Origin: CAZHCA01 sp964530825
GTDB taxonomy: Bacteria > Bacteroidota > Bacteroidia > Chitinophagales > Saprospiraceae
Direction of reading: 5' to 3'
DNA: 49,298 nucleotides
Assembly (NCBI GenBank): GCA_964530825.1
Contig: CAZHCA010000033.1
Coordinates: forward strand, 1 to 49,298
The notes below the pieces were generated by a model. That model worked only from the letters and a program-made list of their open reading frames with translations. It searched no databases and was not told the DNA's origin. This document shows positions 34,502 through 43,609 of the stretch, piece after piece. The position numbers were made by a program, and so were the translations under genes. Position 1 is the first letter of the stretch. Each line of letters begins with the position of its first letter.

Positions 34502-37500
34502 ATGAAACTTATGCGATTATTGTACATGCTTTGCTTAGGGTTGATGGTGACTTTTTTGTCCCCGGCCTTAGGTACCACGCACACCATTACTAACGACGGC
34601 TTCAACTTTGTGCCTATGCAACTAGATGTTGAAGTTGGCGACACGGTTATTTTTGATATCGGCTCTACGCACAATGCAGTAGAGGTCTCCGAAGCGACTT
34701 ACAACAACCGCGGTACTGCCTCTAACGGCGGCTTTGAAGTAGGTTTCGGTGGCGGAATTATCGTTATCGAAGAAGCCAAGACCTACTATTATGTTTGTAC
34801 CCCACATGCCTCGCTCGATATGGTGGGCACCATCTTCGCTTCTGAGGCTCAAAACGCAGATGCCGTTTTTGTAGCCGATCTAAGCGGGAGCAATGAAGTG
34901 CTGCCGATTCTGAGCGGCGCATCCGGCCAGGTAACGGCTTCTCTGTTTGGCGACACCTTGGTCGTGGAGGGCGCATTCAGCGGAATGACTGGTGAATTCA
35001 ATTTCGATATTGCCGGTGGTAGCCACCTGCATCGCGGCTTTGCCGGTCAGAATGGTCCGGTAGATATTACCTTGGTCCCTACACTTGATGAAGACCAACG
35101 CGGTGGGATCTTCGAGGCCGAAAACAATACGTTTGTCCTTAGCGATACCCAGCTGACCTGGCTGAGCAACCGGGAATACTACGTCAATATTCACTCTACA
35201 ACCTTTCCTGGGGGCGAGTTGCGCGGCCAATTGTTACCGCCAGCCGATGCATATTATGCCGTCAACCTATTCGGTAGTAACGAAGTGCCGGCCATTATTT
35301 CTCAAGCCAACGGCGCTTTTGTAATGGACCTTAGCGGTGATACTCTTCACGTATCCGGCGCAGTGGCTAATCTATCCAGCTCCATTAATACTGCTATTGG
35401 AGGTGGGGCGCACCTGCACATTGGGATGGCAGGGGAAAACGGTCCGGTAGAAATTCCGTTAGTGTTTGCGTTTGGCGAAGATAGTACGGAAGCAATTATT
35501 AATAACGACTATATACTTACGCCGGCACAGACGAATATGCTGAATGACCGTATGCTCTACGTCAACTTCCATAGCCTCAACTTTCCGGCGGGCGAATTAC
35601 GGGGTCAGGTGCGTGCGCCTGCCGATGCCATTTTTCGCGTAAATCTTTTGGGAGCTAATGAAGTAAATTCCGTCACCACAGCGGCCACAGGTGGATTGGT
35701 GCTAGAATTGGAAGATTCCATACTGACGGTCACTGGAAGCTTTTCCGGTTTGTCGAGCGACCTGGCCACCGATATCATGGGCGGCGCCCATATCCACTTA
35801 GGGCCGGCCGGACAAAATGGTCCGATTGAATTTGTATTGGAGGTAACCCAAAACGGGAACCCTACGACCGGCGCTTTTCTGGTAGAGGGTAATCAGTTTG
35901 TCCTGAACGACGCCCAAATTGCTAATCTATTGGAGCGCCAGTATTACGTCAATGTACATTCCGAAAACTTCCAAGGTGGCGAGCTGCGCGGACAAATTGT
36001 GCCGGAAAGCCAATTTTTTATGACTGGCTTCTTGACCGGAATGCAAGAGACCGATCCCGTAGTGACAGGCGGAAGTGGTGCTGTCGTGGCCGAAATAAAC
36101 GGCGACCAACTGCGCTTGTCGGGTTCCTTTAACAATCTGGATGCGCCCCTCGATAAAAACATTATGAATGGTTCGCACTTGCACACCGCGCTTGCGGGTG
36201 CCAATGGACCCATCGAATTTGTACTTGAGGCTGAACTGACCGACGGTGATCGTACGGGGGTGTACCAGGCAGGTACTAACCGCTTCACCCTGACCGAGGG
36301 CTTGTTGGATACCTTGATACAGCGTGGTTTCTACGTAAATATTCACTCCGAGGAAGTGGCCAGCGGTGAACTGCGCGCTCAGTTGGTGCACGAAGCCACT
36401 GCTTACTTTTATGCGCCCCTGTCGGGTGCAGGGGAAGCCAATCCGGTAAATACCAGTGCGAACGGAGCGCTTATCGCTGAATGGAACAGCGGTCAGATGG
36501 TCTCTACCGGTGCCTTTTCCGGTCTGGAGAGCGCTTTCAATACCGACATCGCCGGTGGGGCGCATCTGCATTTCGGTTTATCCGGACAAAATGGGCCGGT
36601 TATATACCTACTGAATGCCACGACAAATGATGATAATACTGCCGGCGAATTTCGCCTGGAAAATAACCAGCTGGCCTTATCGGAGGACTTCCCCGATACT
36701 ATACTCTCCCGGCAAGTCTACGTAAATATTCACTCCGTAGACAATCCCAGCGGTGAAATTCGCGGACAATTATTACCCTATGCCAACGTATACCTGGGCG
36801 CTAACTTGTCGGGTCTAAATGAAGTGCCGCCGGTCCTGACCACGGGTATGGGCGGATTTAGCCTGGAACTGAATGGCAATCAACTGGCTATCAGCGGGCA
36901 CTTCGAGGATTTGGAAAGCGACTACGATCCGAACGTCATGGGCGGTTCGCACCTGCACCTGGGCCCAGTAGGACAGAACGGAGGCATCGAGTTCATCCTC
37001 GTTCCAAATCTGGATGATGACAATTTAGGCGGTTCGTATTTTCCCGTAGAAAACACGTTCCAACTGGAAGACAATCAGTTAGTTGACTTGCTTGCCGGCA
37101 ATTACTACTTTAACATTCATACTGTAGAGGTCGGTAGCGGTGAATTACGTGGCCAGGTGCTGACGGAAACCAATGACTTTCCCATCAGCAGTACCATCAC
37201 GGCACCAGCCAGCGGTACACCCTTTACATTGGAAGGCGCCGGCACGACTCCTTTCCAAGCTTCCTGGACCGAAGGCAGTGATCCCGAAGGACAAGACATT
37301 ACCTACGTATGGCAACTGGCGGCTGACCCTAACTTTAATAATCCTGTGGTGGTTGTCAATCGAGGCGATACAACTTCTTTCACGACCGATTTCTTGACGG
37401 TAAGCCAGATCTTGCAAGATGCTGGGGTTAATCCGGGGCAAACCATTCGCTTGTACCATCGTGTATTGACAACCGATGGTAGTGTACTGTCAACTGGCCA

Positions 37501-37819
37501 GGCCGATTCCTTGGATGTCACTTTGGGTGTAGTAACCAGCAACAATCGGCGCGTATTGGAAACCACCGAATTTAGTACCTATCCTAACCCGGTCGTAAAC
37601 GTGCTAACGGTAAATATCGAAGTTCCGGAGGCCTACGATAGCCAGTTGTTCCTGGTAGATGCGCAGGGACGGATGCTGCAGCGGCGCGAGGCCGAATTGC
37701 GCGGTGGTAACAACCAGTTTCAATTGGATGTGAGCCGGCTGCAAAGCGGAATATACTTTGTTCAGCTATGGACGACCGACCAAAAACTCGTGAACAGCAA
37801 GCGAATTATCATACGATAA
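34502..37819 (+). CDS. Secreted cupredoxin - 6x CHRD - T9SS-sorted surface protein
   Basis: A 1105-residue exported protein. Signal peptide residues 1-24. A plastocyanin-like domain follows (about 26-115) with a complete type-1 copper ligand set: His57 (STHNAV), Cys99, His102 and Met107 (YVCTPHASLDMVG). Then six CHRD domains of about 128 residues begin near 119, 246, 373, 502, 631 and 760, each with the GG(S/A)H(L/I)H motif and a YVNIHS...GELRGQ closing strand. A SusE/FN3-like linker region (about 890-1010) precedes a C-terminal type-A sorting domain (YPNPVVNVLTV ... SGIYFVQLWTTDQKLV, about 1030-1105). So it should be exported by Sec, then by the type IX system, and attached to or released from the surface. 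CHRD domains are widespread but of unknown biochemical function. Copper binding is inferred from ligands only. Confidence 0.93.
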   Translation: MKLMRLLYMLCLGLMVTFLSPALGTTHTITNDGFNFVPMQLDVEVGDTVIFDIGSTHNAVEVSEATYNNRGTASNGGFEVGFGGGIIVIEEAKTYYYVCTPHASLDMVGTIFASEAQNADAVFVADLSGSNEVLPILSGASGQVTASLFGDTLVVEGAFSGMTGEFNFDIAGGSHLHRGFAGQNGPVDITLVPTLDEDQRGGIFEAENNTFVLSDTQLTWLSNREYYVNIHSTTFPGGELRGQLLPPADAYYAVNLFGSNEVPAIISQANGAFVMDLSGDTLHVSGAVANLSSSINTAIGGGAHLHIGMAGENGPVEIPLVFAFGEDSTEAIINNDYILTPAQTNMLNDRMLYVNFHSLNFPAGELRGQVRAPADAIFRVNLLGANEVNSVTTAATGGLVLELEDSILTVTGSFSGLSSDLATDIMGGAHIHLGPAGQNGPIEFVLEVTQNGNPTTGAFLVEGNQFVLNDAQIANLLERQYYVNVHSENFQGGELRGQIVPESQFFMTGFLTGMQETDPVVTGGSGAVVAEINGDQLRLSGSFNNLDAPLDKNIMNGSHLHTALAGANGPIEFVLEAELTDGDRTGVYQAGTNRFTLTEGLLDTLIQRGFYVNIHSEEVASGELRAQLVHEATAYFYAPLSGAGEANPVNTSANGALIAEWNSGQMVSTGAFSGLESAFNTDIAGGAHLHFGLSGQNGPVIYLLNATTNDDNTAGEFRLENNQLALSEDFPDTILSRQVYVNIHSVDNPSGEIRGQLLPYANVYLGANLSGLNEVPPVLTTGMGGFSLELNGNQLAISGHFEDLESDYDPNVMGGSHLHLGPVGQNGGIEFILVPNLDDDNLGGSYFPVENTFQLEDNQLVDLLAGNYYFNIHTVEVGSGELRGQVLTETNDFPISSTITAPASGTPFTLEGAGTTPFQASWTEGSDPEGQDITYVWQLAADPNFNNPVVVVNRGDTTSFTTDFLTVSQILQDAGVNPGQTIRLYHRVLTTDGSVLSTGQADSLDVTLGVVTSNNRRVLETTEFSTYPNPVVNVLTVNIEVPEAYDSQLFLVDAQGRMLQRREAELRGGNNQFQLDVSRLQSGIYFVQLWTTDQKLVNSKRIIIR
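34858..37163 (+). repeat. Six tandem CHRD-coding repeats, about 386 nt each
   Basis: Six in-frame units begin near 34858, 35240, 35621, 36008, 36394 and 36782. The most conserved DNA lies around the GGAHLH and YVNIHS codons (for example TACGTAAATATTCACTCC near 36331 and again near 36719). They arose by internal duplication within the gene. Confidence 0.85.
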
Positions 37820-37849
37820 GGTTTGGCAAAACGTAGCATTGTTGAAAAT

Positions 37850-37880
37850 AGCCTCGCGACGTAGTTGCGGGGCTTTTTTT
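37850..37880 (+). terminator. Intrinsic terminator of the CHRD gene
   Basis: AGCCTCGC (37850-37857) pairs with GCGGGGCT (37867-37874) with one T-G wobble, followed by a run of Ts to 37880. Confidence 0.8.
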
Positions 37881-37885
37881 GGGCA

Positions 37886-38335
37886 CCCAAACGATAGTCT
37901 GTACACCGTTGCTGTAATCCTGACGACCGGTCATCTTCTAATGCTTTCTAGGGGGTGCTTCCGCAAAAAGCAATGGACCGGAGCCGGAGCCGGATACAAC
38001 GGTAATCAGCGTCAGTTGAATTTGATCGATCCAATCGTGTTTTACCATCAAAGTATTGATTTGACCTTCGCCTACCAACGGATATTTTTTCCGGGCAACG
38101 CGTTCAAATGCTCGGTAAAGGCAACGAGGTTACTATCGATAAAATGAATTCCCGGCAGGTCAGGCGTTTGTTGTTGCCGGGTATATACCTATTTTTGGCA
38201 ATCCAGATACGGCCGGGCGCTGTTGAAATACCGAATCACCTGGTAAGTATGATAATCCATAAGCGTAGTATCCGCGAAATGATAAAAAGCACTATGGTTG
38301 TAGTCCTCGCCACCGGGAGCGGCAAAGCTACCCAC
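37886..38335 (-). pseudogene. Decayed dihydrofolate reductase-family (RibD C-terminal-like) gene
   Basis: Reading the minus strand from about 38335 gives APGGEDYNHSAFYHFADTTL then MDYHTYQVIRYF, an in-frame TAG at 38189-38191, then PDLPGIHFIDSNLVAFTEHL and NALPGKNIRW. After a frame change near 38072-38082 it continues LVGEGQINTLMVKHDWIDQI, then SGSGPLLF, a second TAG at 37938-37940, and MTGRQDYSNGVQTIVW. Order and motifs follow the small DHFR-family proteins (YwjB/RibD-C type; typical pattern: TTLMGRxTYE, PGKDIWLVGGG, IDEMxLTxIPVxLGxGxPLF, YSNGxV). No start codon with good context is seen, so the true N-terminus may be lost. With two stops and a frameshift the gene is not functional. It explains most of the 842 nt between the CHRD and RND loci; 38396-38661 holds nothing I can assign. 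Confidence 0.78.
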
Positions 38336-38661
38336 TCAGGTAGAGGCTTCATTAGGCCTTGTTACCCGTCTGTCCTGACCGGAAGCAATAAATGAGATTA
38401 CTAGGTGTGCTCTCATCGATCCAGCAAACAGCTATTTATTCTAACAATGCGGTCAGCCACGTGCATTTCCTGAAGGTGAGGGTATTTGTATAAGCAAAAC
38501 AGGTTAGAGAATAGACCACCGGTTGCTTTTTCTATACCTATAACCGGCAAAGGAATACAGCTTGCTATAGCTTTGTTTATTGAATAAATAGGTCGATGAG
38601 CTATCATGCTTAGAACTTTACGTTTTTTGGCGGGTTGATCCAAGGGTAACCAATTGGGTAT

Positions 38662-39780
38662 ATGAAGGAAAAACGCATCACTCGAATTGTAGCTATTGCA
38701 CTAGCCATCTTGGCTTTAGGCGCGTTTATCCTCTACGAAGGCGGATATTTCGAAAAGTGGTTTGTAAAGGCGGATGGAGCAAAAAACGGTACAAAAGCCC
38801 AATCTGAAGTGGCTCCGGTTGCCGTTTCCGTAGCAACTAATGCCGTACCTGTAAAGGCCATTATTGTCACTCCCGAGTCGCTGACCGACTTCATTTCGGT
38901 TAGTGGTTCTACGGTTCCAGCCGAGGAGGTGACGGTGAGTAGCGAGGTACCAGGAAAGGTTGCTGAAATACTGTTTCGAGAGGGGGATTATGTGAAAACG
39001 GGTGCTCCATTGATCCGGCTCGATATCAGCGAGCTGGCCGCTGAACGCAAACGCCTCCAGGTTGAACTGGAACTGAATAAAAAGATTGCCGAACGCTACC
39101 GGGGGTTGTATGCCAAAGAAGGTGTAAGTCTGCAGGAACTGGAAGTTGTGGAGGCCGACGTAGAAAAATCGAAGGCTGATTTAGCACTGGTCGACGCACA
39201 GCTCGAAAAACGCTTGATCACTGCTCCTTTCAGCGGTCGTTTGGGGCTGCGCCAAGTCAGTGAGGGGGCCTATTTGGCACCCGGCGACCCGATCGTAGAC
39301 CTGGTAAAATACAACCCGATCAAGATAGAATTTTCGGTACCCGAACGCTACAGTCAATCGGTTGGAGTGGGCGCCCTTATCGAGTTTCAATTGCAAGGTG
39401 TGCCCGGAAACAGGCAGGCCAGGGTGGAGGCCGTCGAACCCCGGATCAATCCCAATACCCGCACTTTTACGATGAAAGCTTCCACGGCCAATCCGGGCGG
39501 GAAAATTCTGCCCGGGGCCTTTACCAATGTGAAAGTAAGCCTGGAGAACTTCGATAATGCACTCCTGATTCCTACTGAAGCTGTGGTACCGGAATTGAAT
39601 AAAAAAACGGCCTACGTCGTACGGAAGGGCAAAGCCGAGAAGGTAACTATCGTAACCGGCATTCGCCAGGAGTCAACCGTTCAGGTAACCCAGGGGCTGA
39701 CCACCGGCGATACGGTCATCACTTCCGGTGTTTTACAAATTAAACCCGGTGTGCCTGTGGTGGTCACCGAAATTGAATGA
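38662..39780 (+). CDS. RND efflux periplasmic adaptor (membrane fusion protein)
   Basis: A 372-residue HlyD/AcrA-type adaptor. N-terminal membrane segment (about 8-25) without a lipobox, then the half-lipoyl motif (VSSEVPGKVAEILFREGDYVKTGAPL), the coiled-coil hairpin (about 130-175), the second lipoyl half (ITAPFSGRLGLRQVSEGAYL), the beta-barrel (VGALIEFQLQGVPG) and a membrane-proximal domain ending in GVPVVVTEIE. It bridges the inner-membrane RND pump and an outer-membrane channel. It is followed 20 nt later by its pump. No TolC gene lies in the window, so a shared outer-membrane channel is presumably used. Confidence 0.93.
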   Translation: MKEKRITRIVAIALAILALGAFILYEGGYFEKWFVKADGAKNGTKAQSEVAPVAVSVATNAVPVKAIIVTPESLTDFISVSGSTVPAEEVTVSSEVPGKVAEILFREGDYVKTGAPLIRLDISELAAERKRLQVELELNKKIAERYRGLYAKEGVSLQELEVVEADVEKSKADLALVDAQLEKRLITAPFSGRLGLRQVSEGAYLAPGDPIVDLVKYNPIKIEFSVPERYSQSVGVGALIEFQLQGVPGNRQARVEAVEPRINPNTRTFTMKASTANPGGKILPGAFTNVKVSLENFDNALLIPTEAVVPELNKKTAYVVRKGKAEKVTIVTGIRQESTVQVTQGLTTGDTVITSGVLQIKPGVPVVVTEIE

Positions 39781-39800
39781 GGTCGTAATCCGAAAATTTT

Positions 39801-42800
39801 ATGAGTCTCTCCTCCATAAGTATCCAGCGGCCGGTATTGGCCTCCGTAATTTCCATTACCATAATCCTGTTCGGAGCAATCGGTCTGAATTACCTGGGAA
39901 TACGGGAATACCCTTCGGTTGATCCACCCATTATCACAGTATCGGTGAATTATGTTGGCGCCAATGCCGACATCATTGAATCGCAGATCACCGAACCGCT
40001 GGAAGAGGCCATCAACGGTATTGCGGGTATCCGGTCTATGAAATCGGTCAGCCGTGACGGGCGCAGTACGATCACGGTCGAGTTCAATCTAAGTGTCGAC
40101 CTAGAAACGGCTGCTAACGACGTGCGTGACAAGGTATCCCGGGTACGACGCGACTTGCCACCTGACGCCGACCCGCCAGTAGTGTCCAAAGCCGATGCCG
40201 ACGCCGATCCCATCATTTTTCTCAACATCCAGAGTGAAAAGCGCTCCTTACTCGAGCTGACCGATATTGCCGATAATATTTTTAAAGAGCGTTTACAAAC
40301 CATTGATGGGGTCAGCGAAATCCGGATTTGGGGGTCCAAGACCTACTCCATGCGTCTGTGGATCGACCCTGTCAAGTTATCGGCCTACCAATTGACTCCG
40401 CTTGACGTGCGCAATGCACTGCAACGCGAAAATATTGAATTGCCCTCCGGTTCGGTCGAGGGCAATACAACCGAGCTTACCGTACGTACTATCGGACGCC
40501 TGACTGAGCCGGAAGAGTTTAATAATCTCATTCTGAAAGAAGAAAACGGTAACGTTGTGCGCCTGCGCGATATTGGGTACGCAGAGCTGGGCCCCGAGAA
40601 CCTGCGCACCCTGCTACAACGCGATGGGGTGCCAATGGTCGGGAATGCTATTGTGCCCCAGCCGGGTTCGAATCAGATTGAGATCGCCAATGAGTTCTAC
40701 CGGCGGCTGGAACGGATTAAAAAAGACCTGCCAGAAGATATTGAGCTGGGCATTGGGTTTGACAACACCCATTACATTCGGGCATCGATTGACGAGGTGG
40801 AGCAAACCATCTATCTAGCCTTCGGACTGGTTGTACTGGTCATTTTTCTCTTCCTGCGAGATTGGCGTACCACCATCATTCCGGTGATCGTCATCCCCAT
40901 TTCACTTATTGGCGCCTTCTTTGTGATGTACGCTGCCGGTTTTTCCATCAATGTCCTTACCCTTCTCGGGATCGTATTGGCGATCGGTCTGGTAGTTGAC
41001 GACGCCATCGTCGTCCTCGAAAATATCTACGCTAAAATCGAAGACGGAATGCCACCTATTCAGGCGGCGCTCAGAGGGTCGAGGGAAATCTTTTTTGCTG
41101 TCATTGCCACTACGGCTGCTCTGATCTCGGTTTTCCTACCGGTCATCTTTTTACAGGGCCTAACGGGGCGTCTTTTCCGAGAATTCGGGTTTGTCATCGC
41201 CGGGGCGGTTTTGATCTCTTCGCTGGTAGCGCTGTCGCTCACGCCCATGTTGAGCTCACGCCTGCTGAAAAAGCGAAAGCGACAACCCCTAGTTTACCGC
41301 GCAACGGAGCCTTTTTTCAAGAGTTTGAATCGAACCTATGCCAATAGCCTGCGCGCCTTCATGAAGGTACGTTGGTTGGCCTTTGTGATTATGTTTGGCT
41401 CGGGAGCCTTGATTTACTATATGGGTAAAGCCCTTCCGTCGGAGTTGGCGCCGACCGAAGACCGGGGCCGGCTCAGGGGTTTTGCCACTGCACCCGAGGG
41501 TGCTACTTTTGAGTATATGGATGCCTATATGGATCAGCTCATCGAGCTGACCGATACGGTAGTAGGCGATGACCTAGAGGGTACCATCTCGGTGACCTCG
41601 CCTGGTTTTGGGGCATCGACCTCAGTCAATTCGGGTTTTTTGATTGTCTTGTTAAAAGACGTAGAGAACCGAGATCGTTCACAAAGTGAGGTACTGGCCG
41701 CCCTTACACCACGGGTGCAGGACCTGACCGGAGCTCGCGTTTTTGTTTCGCAACAACAAAGTATTGGTAACCAGCGCTCGGGGCTACCGGTACAGTTTGT
41801 GATCCAGGCCCCTAACCTGGATAAGCTTAAGGCTGTGTTGCCCGAGTTCATGGAAAAAGCCAATCAGGATCCCACTTTTAGTTTTACCGACGTCAACCTG
41901 AAGTTTAACAAACCCGAAATAAAAATTGAGATCGACCGTCAGAAAGCACGGGACCTGGGCGTTTCCATGATTGATATTGCCCAGACCTTGCAGCTTGGAC
42001 TCAGTGGTCAGCGCTTCGGCTACTTTATCATGAATGGGAAACAGTACCAGGTCATCGGGCAGATCCAAAGAGAAGACCGCAACGAGCCGGTCGATGTGCG
42101 CTCCCTCTACGTGCGCAGCTCCGAAAGCAATATGGTGCAGTTGGATAATCTGATCACCTTGGTCGAACAGACAACCCCACCTACTCTTTACCGCTACAAT
42201 CGCTTTGCCGCGGCAACCGTTTCGGCCGGTTTAACGGGCGATAATACCATCGGGGACGGTATCGCAGCAATGGAGCGTATTGCCGATGAAGTTTTGGATG
42301 ATACCTACCTTACAGCGCTGGATGGCACTTCCAAAGACTATGTCGAAAGCTCTTCGAGCCTTGGATTCGCCTTTGGCTTAGCGTTGCTACTCATTTACTT
42401 GGTGCTATCGGCTCAGTTTGAAAGTTTCCGTGATCCCTTTATCATCTTGTTTACAGTGCCGCTTGCACTGGCAGGAGCGATCTTATCTCTTTATTTCTTC
42501 GACGAGACGCTGAATGTTTTCAGCCAGATTGGTATCATTATGTTGATTGGTCTGGTTGCTAAGAACGGCATCCTGATTGTAGAATTTGCTAACCAGCGTA
42601 AGGAACAAGGATTAAGCCGTTATGAGGCGATCATAGATGCCTCGATTGCGCGCTTTCGTCCCATCCTTATGACCAGTTTATCGACTACATTGGGCATTTT
42701 GCCTATCGCTTTGGCTCTGGGCGCCGGATCGGAAAGCCGGACCTCCATGGGGATTGCAGTAATTGGCGGATTGTTGTTCTCGACCATCCTCACCCTGTAC

Positions 42801-42911
42801 GTCATTCCGGCTATTTATTCCTACTTGTCGAGTAAAAAGGCGAATGTGGTCATCAATTTGGATGAATACGAGGAGGAAGTGGGCAAGACCTTAGAGCCAG
42901 CAACGCGCTAG
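39801..42911 (+). CDS. RND multidrug efflux permease (HAE1/AcrB family)
   Basis: A 1036-residue, twelve-TM proton-driven pump. The N-terminal SISIQRPVLASVISI helix is followed by the periplasmic porter/docking domain (VNYVGANADIIESQITEPLEEAINGI, and RVFVSQQQSIGNQRSGLPVQF in the second half). The TM4 proton-relay acids Asp400-Asp401 lie in AIGLVVDDAIVVLENIY, and the second-half GLVAKNGILIVEFANQ carries the relay lysine. Length and layout match AcrB/MexB-type drug exporters; substrate range cannot be told. It forms an operon with the adaptor 20 nt upstream. Confidence 0.95.
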   Translation: MSLSSISIQRPVLASVISITIILFGAIGLNYLGIREYPSVDPPIITVSVNYVGANADIIESQITEPLEEAINGIAGIRSMKSVSRDGRSTITVEFNLSVDLETAANDVRDKVSRVRRDLPPDADPPVVSKADADADPIIFLNIQSEKRSLLELTDIADNIFKERLQTIDGVSEIRIWGSKTYSMRLWIDPVKLSAYQLTPLDVRNALQRENIELPSGSVEGNTTELTVRTIGRLTEPEEFNNLILKEENGNVVRLRDIGYAELGPENLRTLLQRDGVPMVGNAIVPQPGSNQIEIANEFYRRLERIKKDLPEDIELGIGFDNTHYIRASIDEVEQTIYLAFGLVVLVIFLFLRDWRTTIIPVIVIPISLIGAFFVMYAAGFSINVLTLLGIVLAIGLVVDDAIVVLENIYAKIEDGMPPIQAALRGSREIFFAVIATTAALISVFLPVIFLQGLTGRLFREFGFVIAGAVLISSLVALSLTPMLSSRLLKKRKRQPLVYRATEPFFKSLNRTYANSLRAFMKVRWLAFVIMFGSGALIYYMGKALPSELAPTEDRGRLRGFATAPEGATFEYMDAYMDQLIELTDTVVGDDLEGTISVTSPGFGASTSVNSGFLIVLLKDVENRDRSQSEVLAALTPRVQDLTGARVFVSQQQSIGNQRSGLPVQFVIQAPNLDKLKAVLPEFMEKANQDPTFSFTDVNLKFNKPEIKIEIDRQKARDLGVSMIDIAQTLQLGLSGQRFGYFIMNGKQYQVIGQIQREDRNEPVDVRSLYVRSSESNMVQLDNLITLVEQTTPPTLYRYNRFAAATVSAGLTGDNTIGDGIAAMERIADEVLDDTYLTALDGTSKDYVESSSSLGFAFGLALLLIYLVLSAQFESFRDPFIILFTVPLALAGAILSLYFFDETLNVFSQIGIIMLIGLVAKNGILIVEFANQRKEQGLSRYEAIIDASIARFRPILMTSLSTTLGILPIALALGAGSESRTSMGIAVIGGLLFSTILTLYVIPAIYSYLSSKKANVVINLDEYEEEVGKTLEPATR

Positions 42912-42955
42912 CGTAAATTCTTTTTCAGGAGGTAATTAATGTCCGTCGATCTACC

Positions 42956-42963
42956 TACCTTTG
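42956..42963 (+). promoter_or_regulatory. Likely -7 box of the ompH-like gene
   Basis: TACCTTTG matches the Bacteroidota -7 consensus TAnnTTTG exactly and lies 23 nt before the ompH ATG; no good TTTG -33 element is seen at the usual distance. Confidence 0.45.
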
Positions 42964-42985
42964 CGAAAAGCGATAACCACTTGAC

Positions 42986-43609
42986 ATGAAGAACTTACCA
43001 CTCATTCTGAGTATACTCGCCTTGGTTGGCGTCATTGCCTTGCTCATCATGAATACCAATACTGGTGGCGGAGCTACCGATCAAACTGACTCCGCTTCGG
43101 GAACGGCTACTGGGGAAACCCCGCCCATTGTTTACGTCAACTCCGATAGCTTGCTGCAGGGGTATGATTATTTTCGGGAAAAAGCAGAAGCTTTGGCGCA
43201 GCGGGAGCGCAAAGCCAACCAGGAAATGCAGACCAAAAGTCGCGGCTTGGAAAGTGAAGTGCGCAAAATTCAGCAGCAAATCCAGCAAGGTTTGCTGGCT
43301 CCTAACCAAATAGCTCGCGAAGAGCAACGTATTGCCCAACAGCAGCAGCAACTCGTGGCCGAACAGCAACAGAGAAATCAGCAGCTCATGGTCGAGGGGC
43401 AAGCCCTTCAGCAAGAGCTCGACTCCCTGGTCGATGAGGTCCTGACAGACTTGCGGGATGAGAAAGGCTACAATTTCATCCTGAATTATGGACCTAGCTC
43501 CGGTGTACTTAGCGTCAACGAGGAGCTGGACATCACAGCTATGGTGCTGGAGCGACTCAATGGCCGCAGAAAAAAGAAAACTCAAACCGATACCACTGCC
43601 GCTGAATAG
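42986..43609 (+). CDS. OmpH/Skp-like periplasmic chaperone
   Basis: A 207-residue protein with an N-terminal hydrophobic segment (LILSILALVGVIALLIM, about residues 5-22), perhaps an anchor instead of a cleaved signal. An OmpH/Skp domain follows: the first beta-strand IVYVNSDSLLQGYDYF, long Gln/Glu-rich antiparallel helices (about 70-155), and the closing strands YNFILNYGPSSGVLSV and ELDITAMVLERLN. Skp-like chaperones escort outer-membrane proteins through the periplasm as trimers. The helical arms are unusually Gln-rich (runs of QQQQQ). Its TAG touches the stop of the convergent methyltransferase gene. Confidence 0.9.
   Translation: MKNLPLILSILALVGVIALLIMNTNTGGGATDQTDSASGTATGETPPIVYVNSDSLLQGYDYFREKAEALAQRERKANQEMQTKSRGLESEVRKIQQQIQQGLLAPNQIAREEQRIAQQQQQLVAEQQQRNQQLMVEGQALQQELDSLVDEVLTDLRDEKGYNFILNYGPSSGVLSVNEELDITAMVLERLNGRRKKKTQTDTTAAE

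Noticed and set aside
36000..36600. Long antisense ORFs inside the CHRD repeats.
   Set aside because: They follow from the repeated, biased CHRD codons and have no domain of their own.
38413..38643. A 76-residue minus-strand ORF beginning at a TTG (DQPAKKRKVLSMIAHRPIYS).
   Set aside because: There is no recognisable family, the start codon is weak, and the translation loses protein character after about 20 residues.
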